43,078 nt of DNA from Planctomycetia bacterium (GTDB lineage: Bacteria; Planctomycetota; Planctomycetia; Pirellulales; UBA7805). The stretch's first letter is position 1. Every line of letters starts with the position of its first letter. The position numbers and the translations under genes are program-made. This document shows, in pieces, positions 17,101 through 24,208 of the stretch. Location: assembly GCA_021413585.1 (NCBI GenBank), contig JAIOQB010000095.1, forward strand, positions 1 to 43,078. The letters are read 5' to 3'. The notes under the pieces are model-generated. The model was not told the origin of the DNA, did not search any database, and was given only the letters and a program-made list of their open reading frames with translations.

Positions 17101-20100
17101 GACACCGGCACGCCACGCGCCACCACTGTCACAAACAGTACGACGGTCGATGGCCATTTCACCGCCACCAGCACGGGGACGGATGCCCTGACGCTGAATC
17201 CCGCCACCAGCACGCTGGTTCCCGGCTCGGGCTCTACGACGCTCAATGACGGCTGGTCGAACACGTCCACCGTTGGCAGCCGCAGCGGAAGCATTCACAT
17301 CGTCAATGACGACAATGGCACTGACGCCAGCAACCACGATCAGGCCGTCTCCGGCGGCGTGTACGACTATGCCCAGCCGACGTATGCTGGAACGGTGCTG
17401 GCCTTCGGCACCGTCCACCAGGGGGCCTCGGTGGCATCGCAAAGCGTGGCACTGACCAACCCCGCGCTGACCAACGCCCTCTATCAGGACAACCTGAGCG
17501 CCAGCGCCACGACCGATAACGCGCGGGTAACGGCCACGGGATTTACCAACCAGGCGGCGGGGAGTGCGGCGCAGAATTTGAACTTTTCCGTGAGTACCGC
17601 CACGGCTGGCTTGCTCGACAGCAACGCCACGCTGACTTTGACTTCCGCCCCGACCTCAGCGGGGCTGGCCGGCGGACTGGTCAGCAGCAGCCTTTCCCCG
17701 TCCGCTTCCATCACCACCACCGGCGCGGTTTTCTCCGGTTCTGCCCGCTGGGTCTTGGGCAGCTCCTCGTGGGGGACGGCCACGAACTGGAACGATACGT
17801 CGGTGGCCGCGGTGCATGCGGCTCCGGGCACGTTTGCCGGCTTCAGCAACGTGGACTCGGCGGTGTTTGATGGGTCGGGGGCCACGTCGGTCGCCCTCGA
17901 TACCGCGCCCAGTCTCAAAACACTGAGCATGAGCGGGCAAAACTACACCATCAACGGACCCAATACGTTGACGCTCAGCAGCAACAGCGGTTCGGCCACG
18001 GTGACTGCTACCGGCACGCAGGTAATCGGCGCCCCCGTGTCATTGGCCAGTGCCACCACGGTGACTGCCACAGGCGGCAGCGACACGCTGACGCTAAGCA
18101 ACAACTTGTCCGGCGCGGGAGCCCTGACCAAGAGCGGTGCTGGGACGGTGGTCCTCTCTGGCACCAGCAACAGCCAGACCGGCGACACGCGGATCGCCGC
18201 CGGCACGCTCCGAGTGGGAAACGCCACCGCTCTGCAGGCCAGCACGGTGGATATGAACACGGCCGACAGCGGCTCACTCAGCTTTTCCACCGGCATCACG
18301 GCGGCCACGGTGAAAGGGCTCATTGGAACGCGAAGTGTCAGCTTGCAAACCGTCAGCAGCCAGGCCGTCACGCTCTCTGTCGGCAACAACAATGCCAGCA
18401 GCACCTATGACGGCAGCCTGACCGGTGCCGGTGGATTGACAAAAATTGGCACGGGCACGATGAGCCTCACTGCCTCGCAAACCTACAACGGTGCGACGAC
18501 CGTCAGCGGCGGCGTGCTCAAGCTGGTCGGCACCGCGGCGCCACCTGTGACTGGGTATAACCTGTGGCTCGACGCGGCCAACTCCGCTTCGTTGGTAACG
18601 TCTGGCACTACCGTTTCAAGCTGGCTCAACAGCGCGCCGGGAGGGGGGGCGGCCTCCGGCAATGCAACCTTGGAGGCCACTGGCATCAACGGGCACACAG
18701 CGATCAGATTCAGCAACAGTTCCACCACGAAATTGGTATCCACCGATGCTTATTCCAACACGACCGGCACCATGAGCCTGTTCGTGGTGGAAAAGCGCGT
18801 CTCGGCGGCCAACACATTTGCCGGCGCCATGAGCTTCATCGGGCCTGACAGCAATGTTGACTATAGCAATAACTCCAATCTCAGCCTTGAGGACAGCAAT
18901 CACAATGACACTGCCGGCGGAAACTTCCTGCAAACTGTCCGCAACGGTAATTTTCTGTCCAGCATTACTCCTCACCCGGCAAACAACGTCGCCTACACGT
19001 TCAGCACGATATTTGACGGCAGCACCAACATCGCTTACCTGACGGGTGGAACAACCGGAACTGTAACGCCCGCTACGGGAAGTCCCGTGGCCACAACCGG
19101 CAACTTCAATATCACCAAGTTCGCTCTCGGGGGACGTTTCGACGATGGATCGAATGGCCTGGTTCCAAACGCTGATTTTTGGAACGGCGATATCGGCGAA
19201 GTGCTGATTTACAACACGGCGCTGAGCGCCGCCGACCGGCAGGCGGTGGAGAACTATCTGAACACCAAATGGTTCGGCAGCGGAGCGGTCACCGGTGGGG
19301 CCGTGAATCGACTTCCTACCACCACGGCGCTCACCGTCAGCGACGGCACACTGGACCTGGGGGGGAACAACCAGCAGGTGGCCTCGCTCTCCGGCAGCAG
19401 CACGGGTAGCGTCATCAATAGCAGCGCGGGTTTCAACTCGATCTTTACGCTGAGTCCTACCAGCGGCTCGACGGAGTTCAGCGGAGTAATCGGCGGCGGC
19501 GCGGGCACGATCAGCGTCGTCAAGTCGGGCGATGGCAGGCAGGTTCTGTCGGGCGACAACACCTACACCGGCACCACCACTGTCAATGGCGGCACGCTGC
19601 TGATCAAAGGAGACCAATCGTCAGCCACTGGGGCCGTCATCGTCAACGACGGCGGCACGTTGGGGGGAACCGGCATTGTCGGCGGCGCAACGGCGGTCCT
19701 CAGTGGCGGCAAGCTTGCTCCGGGGGCGTCGATCGATACCCTGACCATCGACGACACGCTGGACATTTCGGGCGCCGTCGGCGGCCCCGCGGGGTCGATG
19801 CTCTTCGAGCTGGGCCCAAGCCCCTTGGGAGACATGGTAGTCCTGACCGACAGCAACGCACTGACGATCGGCACCGGGCTATTGAACTTCGACGACTTCG
19901 TGTTCACCGACCTGGGGGTGACCGCCGGCACTTATACGCTGTTCGACACGAACACCGATATACTCGGCACGCTGGGGACGAGTCTCTCCGGCACCATCGG
20001 GGGTTACACCGCCACGCTTTCTCTGGCGGACACCAACAACGACATCGTGCTGACCTTGATCAGCGAAGTGTCGGCTGTCCCGGAGCCCTCGACGTTCGTC

Positions 20101-20166
20101 CTGGCCGCGGTCGGGCTGCTGGGCCTGTGCGGCGTCGCCGTGCGGCGGAAGTACCGCCGGGCGTGA
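14185..20166 (+). CDS. Giant PEP-CTERM protein with autotransporter-type beta-strand repeats
   Basis: 1993 residues. The signal segment is YYLAVAGLAILGSVLSSPAQA; ATG 14278 just before it is an alternative start. The body is Gly/Thr/Ser/Asn-rich with at least seven autotransporter-associated beta-strand repeats of the type KSGAGTVVLSGTNTYTGTTTVNGGTL, encoded near 14827, 15667, 16078, 16420, 18124, 18436 and 19507. These fold into a long right-handed beta-helix. Residues about 1452-1697 form a LamG/concanavalin-like module (NLWLDAANSASLV to DRQAVENYLNTKWFG). The tail VPEPSTFVLAAVGLLGLCGV plus an Arg/Lys cluster is a standard PEP-CTERM exosortase signal, so it is expected to be cut and anchored or released at the surface. 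There is no autotransporter barrel. Exosortase is not in the window. A likely adhesin or matrix protein. Confidence 0.9.
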   Translation: MRHFSSIVSASMLQSAKGCKSIINRRARLCAMYYLAVAGLAILGSVLSSPAQATTYYWDTTTTGTWANGANWSLDPVTGGTTGTPPSSGDSVVFNQSSVNGNETVQLNAATSITGLTFGNTGTTLIDSDSATSRALTINGGITVNSGAGAVTIGNAANPAPITLGAAQSWTNNSSSLLTVVNNLSNAVGALTINGSGNTTISGSLVGGSTAGTVIKNGTGTLTYNPSAANTSTGAITINAGTLKLDYTNMGVSPSNMLPGATVATATNLTFGGNKAVDAKVIFTNANTGGATSQNFNTIANGRGTSYLLADPSAGSTITVNANSVTLGGNRGWNGGNGTMIIGVMNAAQESQFTFNLTSTTAIDNGGIVTVPFLYTLDGGVDPANLYFAQKSGNVVSRRVANVNTTDNFTGTANTDQIRITTTTNGQAWTNTGDITAQKGVLFVGANDYSITGGTFGANLPSTGTQTTRGILISTFGTGTLTINSVVGSASPGQLSKFGPGKLVLTNINTYVAATNINGGTLSISQIANAGSPSGLGTSNNTAGQLNLNGGTLQYTGNAASTDRLFSVNADSALDASGSTAVNSGAIDWTNTGNLSVASGFPINFTLTGTNTGNNVLRGKIIGGTGANGASVTKSGIGSWTLTNANTYIGGTTVNAGTLTGTGATPFGDATGTLAVNNPNTGAGTATVLNLSTTAPTTTGSLSGSIATPSSGTNTATINNGGQLFTVNQSTNATFAGSIAGGGGFTLAGSSTKTLTLSGNNTYSGATSINGGTLAVSGNLGNTAITVAGDTSATFAARPGSGIGYAGTNATSGTSSLTLKGDLFSSANFTMVDGAIGTFRIGSGGVNVVSGSTMPNFTFEIGNNSLGSIDKLDLATMGGSFSNTTGSTLNFVALNPLGTLASGQYTFMTAAGGLGASVFTLGSNTMVVNGVTYNLSLGGNATSEILTISQVGGGPVSLLSVPTTQTLAMHRNDTGTPRATTVTNSTTVDGHFTATSTGTDALTLNPATSTLVPGSGSTTLNDGWSNTSTVGSRSGSIHIVNDDNGTDASNHDQAVSGGVYDYAQPTYAGTVLAFGTVHQGASVASQSVALTNPALTNALYQDNLSASATTDNARVTATGFTNQAAGSAAQNLNFSVSTATAGLLDSNATLTLTSAPTSAGLAGGLVSSSLSPSASITTTGAVFSGSARWVLGSSSWGTATNWNDTSVAAVHAAPGTFAGFSNVDSAVFDGSGATSVALDTAPSLKTLSMSGQNYTINGPNTLTLSSNSGSATVTATGTQVIGAPVSLASATTVTATGGSDTLTLSNNLSGAGALTKSGAGTVVLSGTSNSQTGDTRIAAGTLRVGNATALQASTVDMNTADSGSLSFSTGITAATVKGLIGTRSVSLQTVSSQAVTLSVGNNNASSTYDGSLTGAGGLTKIGTGTMSLTASQTYNGATTVSGGVLKLVGTAAPPVTGYNLWLDAANSASLVTSGTTVSSWLNSAPGGGAASGNATLEATGINGHTAIRFSNSSTTKLVSTDAYSNTTGTMSLFVVEKRVSAANTFAGAMSFIGPDSNVDYSNNSNLSLEDSNHNDTAGGNFLQTVRNGNFLSSITPHPANNVAYTFSTIFDGSTNIAYLTGGTTGTVTPATGSPVATTGNFNITKFALGGRFDDGSNGLVPNADFWNGDIGEVLIYNTALSAADRQAVENYLNTKWFGSGAVTGGAVNRLPTTTALTVSDGTLDLGGNNQQVASLSGSSTGSVINSSAGFNSIFTLSPTSGSTEFSGVIGGGAGTISVVKSGDGRQVLSGDNTYTGTTTVNGGTLLIKGDQSSATGAVIVNDGGTLGGTGIVGGATAVLSGGKLAPGASIDTLTIDDTLDISGAVGGPAGSMLFELGPSPLGDMVVLTDSNALTIGTGLLNFDDFVFTDLGVTAGTYTLFDTNTDILGTLGTSLSGTIGGYTATLSLADTNNDIVLTLISEVSAVPEPSTFVLAAVGLLGLCGVAVRRKYRRA

Positions 20167-20211
20167 TGAAGTTGCTGCATGGCATAGCGACAATGTAGTA
20201 CGCACAATATA

Positions 20212-20243
20212 AGCCCCGTCCGGCCTGCTGACCTGACGGGGCT
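20212..20243 (+). terminator. Terminator after the PEP-CTERM gene
   Basis: Perfect nine-base arms AGCCCCGTC (20212-20220) and GACGGGGCT (20235-20243) with a 14-base loop, then GTTTGCGTTTT. The T tract is interrupted but the stem is strong and lies 46 bases after the stop codon. Confidence 0.7.
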
Positions 20244-20443
20244 GTTTGCGTTTTGCCGGTCGCCGTTTGGTTCGGGGCAAAAAATCGGGTGCTGGCGGGG
20301 CTCCGTTTCCAACCGATCCGCCGCGACAGTAGTGCGCCCTGGCATTCGACTGCACGGCCGGGCCAGCGAGCCCGCGCCTTTTCAGACGGGCGTCCATTCA
20401 GCCGCCGCACCAGCACCCCCGAACCGACGTTTCCAATTTTCTG

Positions 20444-20620
20444 CTAACGAGCGAAGAGCGCGATCCACACCACAGCTCCCAACCCGGCGAAGGTGGCCAG
20501 ACTAATCACCGCGATCAGGATGCCGGCCACGTTGCGCCCTGCGACGTAATCCTCCTGACGCAACTCATTTTGCCCCGTGGGGCTGAAATACCTGGTCAAA
20601 GCCGAACCGCTGGTGGACAT
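20444..20620 (-). CDS. 58-residue single-span membrane protein under a sigma-54 promoter
   Basis: A short gene easily missed. It starts at ATG 20620 with an excellent ribosome binding site (AAGGAG, 8 bases before the ATG) and ends at TAG 20444. The protein begins MSTSGSALTRYFSPTGQNEL, has a polar head of about 30 residues with the charged stretch RQEDYVAGRN, then one hydrophobic span (about 31-56, with GILIAVISLATFAGLGAVVW) and ends in FAR. A near-consensus -24/-12 promoter lies about 90 bases upstream and an inverted repeat behind it. It is convergent with the PEP-CTERM gene and is on the same strand as the NtrC-type regulator upstream. Function unknown; a small regulator or partner of a membrane complex is possible. 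Confidence 0.75.
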   Translation of the reverse strand: MSTSGSALTRYFSPTGQNELRQEDYVAGRNVAGILIAVISLATFAGLGAVVWIALFAR

Positions 20621-20706
20621 GGAAGTCGCTCCTTAATTCTTTGATCACCCAAATGAAGCGGCCGCTCACTCATCACACGCCGCTCGAAGCACCGTCACCT
20701 AAGCAA

Positions 20707-20722
20707 TGCAATGACCGTGCCG
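20707..20722 (-). promoter_or_regulatory. Sigma-54 (-24/-12) promoter of the 58-residue gene
   Basis: Read on the minus strand: CGGCACGGTCATTGCA. Consensus is TGGCACG-N4-TTGCW, so only the first base differs. The GG (20720-20721) and GC (20708-20709) are exactly ten bases apart. Expected transcript start near 20696. Confidence 0.8.
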
Positions 20723-20740
20723 ATGGACGGAAATACCAGT

Positions 20741-20777
20741 TTCCGGTCGAAGGGAGTTTGCGAACCGGAACCGCAAA
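20741..20777 (-). promoter_or_regulatory. Candidate enhancer (UAS) for the 58-residue gene
   Basis: Two nested inverted repeats: TTTGCG (20757-20762) with CGCAAA (20772-20777), and TTCCGGT (20741-20747) with ACCGGAA (20764-20770). The TGCGAA half-site also occurs three times in the regulator/kinase intergenic region. It lies roughly 45-80 bases upstream of the predicted transcript start. The rest of 20621-21035 shows no gene. Confidence 0.45.
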
Positions 20778-20974
20778 CGATGACGGCGTCACGCTTTAGG
20801 AATGGCGACAGAAACGGCGGTTAAAAGCGTCGAGGTTTTCCACCCTGGATTTTCGAGTGTGCAAGTGTGACGAAGTTGCGCGCCAGCGCGCGCGGAGCAC
20901 ACTTTGTTCGACGGTGGAAATTGGAACTCAACAACCGAGCCGCCGTGTGAAATGGGCCACTAAAAGGATATTCA

Positions 20975-21014
20975 ACTCCCCCCCTCGCCCTCCGGAGGGG
21001 CGGGGTGAGGGAGT
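20975..21014 (-). terminator. GC-rich hairpin after the sigma-54 regulator gene
   Basis: Long imperfect palindrome with outer arms ACTCCC (20975-20980) and GGGAGT (21009-21014) and a centre TCCGGA. It lies 22 bases after the regulator stop codon. On the minus strand it is followed by a T-poor stretch, so termination is probable but not textbook. Confidence 0.45.
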
Positions 21015-21035
21015 TCATAAGATAGGCCCCAAGAC

Positions 21036-22445
21036 TCAAAGCTCTTGCGTAGAGTCCGTCTCCTCCGTCAGCCGAATATCGTACTTCTCCAGCAGTCGAT
21101 ACAGACTGCGGCGATTCAGTCCCAAGGCTCGAGCGGCGCGCGCCTTATTTCCCTTTTCACGCTGCAATACATCAAGCACATGAGTCCGCTGAATCGTCGC
21201 CAGGGCGTCGCCGGATTTAGCGACCGCGATGCCGTTGGTTTCCGCTGAGCTAACGACCTCGCGCGGCAGGTCAACGAGCGAGATCACCCGATCGTCCGCC
21301 AGGATCTTGGCCCGTTCCAGCGCATTGATCAATTGCCGGACATTTCCCGGCCAGGAGTAACGTGCAAGAGCTGCCAGAGCCTCTGGCTCCACGGTCCAGT
21401 CGGGGCCGATGATATGTTCGACCAGCAGCGCCACGTCCCCCGTCCGCTCGCGCAGCGGTGGCAGGTTCAGCGACATGACGTTGATCCGATAGTAGAGATC
21501 CTCGCGAAAGCGGCCAGCTTTGACTTCTTCGTCCATGCGGCGATTGGTCGCCGCCAGCAATCGCACGTTGACCCGCCGCTCCTGGATCGAGCCCACGCGG
21601 CGGAGCGAACCGTCTTCGAGCACGCGCAGCAGCTTGGCCTGGAGCGCGCCTGGCATTTCGCCTATTTCGTCGATCAGCATGGTGCCGCCGTCGGCCACTT
21701 CGAATAGCCCTTGCTTGGCGCTGACAGCGCCGGTGAACGACCCCTTCTCATGGCCAAACAATTCGCTTTCCAGCAACGTCTCGGGCAGCGCGGCGCAATT
21801 GATGACCACCAGCGGCTTGTCGGCCCGGCTGCTGGCGTTGTGCAAGGCCCGGGCGACGAGTTCCTTGCCCGTGCCGCTTTCTCCCTGGATGAGGATCGCC
21901 TTGTCGGTCGGCCCGGCTCGCTCAATCAAGCGAAACACCTCTTTCATGGCGGCCGATTTGCCGATCATTTCGTGGTCTGGCCGGCTCCGCTTGAGCGCTG
22001 CGCGCAATTGCACATTTTCCTTTTGCAGTTGCCGGTGTTGCCGCGCCCGGTCGATGACCAGTTCCAACTCGTCCAGCGGGAACGGCTTGCGAAGGTAATC
22101 GAAGGCCCCCAGTTTCATCGCTTCCACGGCGGTCTCGATCGTCCCCTGGCCCGTCAACAGCATCACCTGGCAGTCGGGTTGCAAGGCCTTGAGTTGCGCG
22201 AGCAATTCCAAGCCCCCCATCCCTGGCATGATCATGTCGAGAATGGCCACGTCGAACTGGCGGCGGTGTGCGGAATCCAGAGCCGCTTCGCCGCTGGAGG
22301 CATCCTGAACTACAAAACCTCGTCGCCGAAAGCGGCGGACCAGCGTGCCGCGAAAATCGTCGTCGTCGTCAACGATCAGCAGGTCGATTGGGCAATTCGC
22401 TTCTTCCACGCCGGTGTTCCTTTGCGCGCGTGCTTGTTTTGACAT
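21036..22445 (-). CDS. NtrC-family sigma-54-dependent response regulator
   Basis: Activates sigma-54 RNA polymerase after phosphorylation. From ATG 22445 (AGGAG nine bases upstream) it has 469 residues; GTG 22409 with AAGGA is an alternative, and the upstream open frame is not protein-like. Receiver domain: acidic cluster VDDDDDF (25-31), phospho-acceptor Asp70 in VAILDMIMPGMGG, Lys120 in LRKPF. AAA+ domain: Walker A GESGTGKE (188-195), sigma-54 contact loop GSFTGA (235-240; the usual motif is GAFTGA), Walker B GGTMLIDEIGEMP. Fis-type helix-turn-helix at about 425-455 (NKARAARALGLNRRSLYRLL). It is divergent from the globin-coupled kinase, the natural candidate partner. A -24/-12 element lies directly upstream of its own start, suggesting autoregulation. 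Confidence 0.92.
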   Translation of the reverse strand: MSKQARAQRNTGVEEANCPIDLLIVDDDDDFRGTLVRRFRRRGFVVQDASSGEAALDSAHRRQFDVAILDMIMPGMGGLELLAQLKALQPDCQVMLLTGQGTIETAVEAMKLGAFDYLRKPFPLDELELVIDRARQHRQLQKENVQLRAALKRSRPDHEMIGKSAAMKEVFRLIERAGPTDKAILIQGESGTGKELVARALHNASSRADKPLVVINCAALPETLLESELFGHEKGSFTGAVSAKQGLFEVADGGTMLIDEIGEMPGALQAKLLRVLEDGSLRRVGSIQERRVNVRLLAATNRRMDEEVKAGRFREDLYYRINVMSLNLPPLRERTGDVALLVEHIIGPDWTVEPEALAALARYSWPGNVRQLINALERAKILADDRVISLVDLPREVVSSAETNGIAVAKSGDALATIQRTHVLDVLQREKGNKARAARALGLNRRSLYRLLEKYDIRLTEETDSTQEL

Positions 22446-22467
22446 CGTGGGCAACTCCTGGCAGCGT

Positions 22468-22483
22468 CGCAATGTCCGTGCCG
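22468..22483 (-). promoter_or_regulatory. Sigma-54 (-24/-12) promoter facing the regulator gene
   Basis: Minus strand reads CGGCACGGACATTGCG, with GG (22481-22482) and GC (22469-22470) ten bases apart. Twelve of sixteen positions equal the element before the 58-residue gene or better. The predicted transcript start (about 22457) is only about 12 bases before ATG 22445, which favours the GTG start at 22409 when this promoter is used. Confidence 0.65.
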
Positions 22484-22559
22484 CCGGCTGACATTTCTGA
22501 AAAACGGGCTGCGCCTCGTCATTTGGCGCTTTGCGGCTCGATCCAATTGCCGGAAAGTG

Positions 22560-22593
22560 TGCGAATGCGAACGCAGCGTGCGAAACCGCACGC
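22560..22593. promoter_or_regulatory. Candidate shared enhancer between regulator and kinase genes
   Basis: Two adjacent inverted repeats: TGCG-N8-CGCA (22560-22575) and the perfect GCGTGCG-AAAC-CGCACGC (22576-22593). The half-site TGCGAA occurs three times. It lies midway between the two divergent -24/-12 elements, about 90-100 bases from each, a usual distance for NtrC-type activators. Confidence 0.5.
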
Positions 22594-22667
22594 CGCAGAA
22601 TAACGCCATTCCATTGTCCAGTCACCTGCTTCGATCTATATGCGGGGGCGGGCCGCTCGAATCGTGT

Positions 22668-22683
22668 TGGCATCGCACTTGCA
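22668..22683 (+). promoter_or_regulatory. Sigma-54 (-24/-12) promoter of the globin-coupled kinase
   Basis: TGGCATCGCACTTGCA against consensus TGGCACG-N4-TTGCW; GG (22669-22670) and GC (22681-22682) are exactly ten bases apart. Expected transcript start near 22694, giving a leader of about 230 bases to ATG 22923, in which I see no gene. Confidence 0.75.
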
Positions 22684-22922
22684 TCCGCGTTTAGTGGAGA
22701 GGGCACTTTCAAGTGTCGGCGCGAATCGGCGAATCTCCCTACCCCACGATATGCTGAAGCTCCAGAAGGTGGCGGCGGAGAAGATGTTGCATCAACTACA
22801 TAAGGTAGCGTGATGCGCCCGTAGCGTGCGGCGATTCCGCCCAGTACATAGATTGGCTATAACGACCACTGAACCTCCACAGGCAACATTCGGCGAGCGG
22901 TCCCACGCGGGAATGCACCAAT

Positions 22923-24206
22923 ATGGAAAAGCCGTCGCATCATTCCAACTCCTCAGGCCCGCCGGTCGTTCCCTCCGGCGCGCCGTTGGCCGCCGAGAAA
23001 ACCGCTCACCTCCAGCGACGGCTGGCCTTCCTGCAGCTCAGCGCCGACGATGCGGAGCGACTGCGCGCGATGCGCAATGACTGCCGGCAGTTTATCGTTC
23101 CGTTCGTCGAGTCGTTTTATCGCCACCTGTTTTCGTTTGAGGAGACGGCCGGCTTCCTGCGCGATCCGGAATTGGTGCTGCGGCTGAAGAAATCGCAGGA
23201 GGCCCATTTTGAATCGATGCTCGAGGCGCACTGGAACGACGAATACGTTCGCGACCGAAACCGGGTGGGGCAGACGCACGCCGAGGTGGGCTTGTCGCCG
23301 CAATACTTTATCGGAGCCTACAATCAGTACCTGCAACATGCCCTGCGCGCTTTTGCGGAGCAGGGCGGAGAGTCCGCCCAGCGGTACGTCGAGCAAATTC
23401 TCCCTCTGGTCAAGGTGATCTTCCTGGACATTGGCCTGTCGCTGGACGCCTACTTCTCCCAGTCAACTCAGCGGCTCCGCGAAGCGCTCGACATGTATTG
23501 GAAGGCGAACGACGATTTGCGCCGCTTTGCGCAATTGACCTCGCACGATTTGAAGACACCGCTGGCCACAGTGGCCAATCTGTGCGATGAGGTCATCGAC
23601 GAGTTTGGCGACCAGATGCCGCTGGAGGCGCGGGAGATGATTCGCGCGGCCCGCGATCGAACCTTTCAGAACAGCCGGATGATCGACGAACTGCTGGCAT
23701 CGACCCTTTCGCTGCGCGGCGACGAGGCGGTCGAGGAGGTCTCCCTGGCCGATTTGCTGGCGGAGATTTTCGATCGGCTGGGGCCGGCGGCCAGAGCCAA
23801 GGGAATTGAGTTGATCGCGGGCGAAGAGCTGCCACGCGTATGGACCGATAAAATCCGCCTGCGCGAGGCGCTTTATAACCTGGTGAGCAACGCGATCAAG
23901 TTTATGGACATGCCGCGCGGACGGGTTGAGGTCGGTGCGGCGAAACGTGGCAACGAGGTGCTGCTCACGGTGGCCGACACAGGCCCCGGCATTCCGGCTG
24001 AGTATTTGGAGCAGATCTTTGTGCCGTTTCGCCGCTTGCCGGCGCATCGCCATCTCCCCGGCAGCGGGCTGGGACTGTACTTCACGAAGCAACTAATCGA
24101 GCGCGGCGGCGGCCGTATCTGGGTGGAGTCCGAGCCGGGCGCTGGCAGCCGGTTTGTGCTGTTGCTGCCGGCCCGGAAATCAAACCCGCCCCACGAGGCG
24201 GAATAG
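22923..24206 (+). CDS. Globin-coupled sensor histidine kinase
   Basis: 427 residues, no membrane span, so cytoplasmic. Residues about 30-185 match the globin-coupled sensor (protoglobin) fold; the proximal haem ligand should be His119 in RNRVGQTHAEVGLSPQYFIG, a motif typical of HemAT-type sensors. These bind O2 or other diatomic gases. The kinase core follows without a long linker: H-box with His208 (LTSHDLKTPLATVANL), N-box (LYNLVSNAIKF, about 317-327), G1 VADTGPGIPAE, F-box and G2 GSGLGLYFTKQLI. It is divergent from the NtrC-type regulator, has its own -24/-12 promoter, and ends two bases from the stop of the convergent PAS kinase. Phosphotransfer to the adjacent regulator is inferred from position only. 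No obvious ribosome binding site precedes ATG 22923. Confidence 0.88.
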   Translation: MEKPSHHSNSSGPPVVPSGAPLAAEKTAHLQRRLAFLQLSADDAERLRAMRNDCRQFIVPFVESFYRHLFSFEETAGFLRDPELVLRLKKSQEAHFESMLEAHWNDEYVRDRNRVGQTHAEVGLSPQYFIGAYNQYLQHALRAFAEQGGESAQRYVEQILPLVKVIFLDIGLSLDAYFSQSTQRLREALDMYWKANDDLRRFAQLTSHDLKTPLATVANLCDEVIDEFGDQMPLEAREMIRAARDRTFQNSRMIDELLASTLSLRGDEAVEEVSLADLLAEIFDRLGPAARAKGIELIAGEELPRVWTDKIRLREALYNLVSNAIKFMDMPRGRVEVGAAKRGNEVLLTVADTGPGIPAEYLEQIFVPFRRLPAHRHLPGSGLGLYFTKQLIERGGGRIWVESEPGAGSRFVLLLPARKSNPPHEAE

Positions 24207-24208
24207 TT

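Noticed and set aside
18616..19617. Minus-strand open frame of 333 codons inside the PEP-CTERM gene
   Set aside because: A mirror of repetitive coding sequence, with no start context or motifs.
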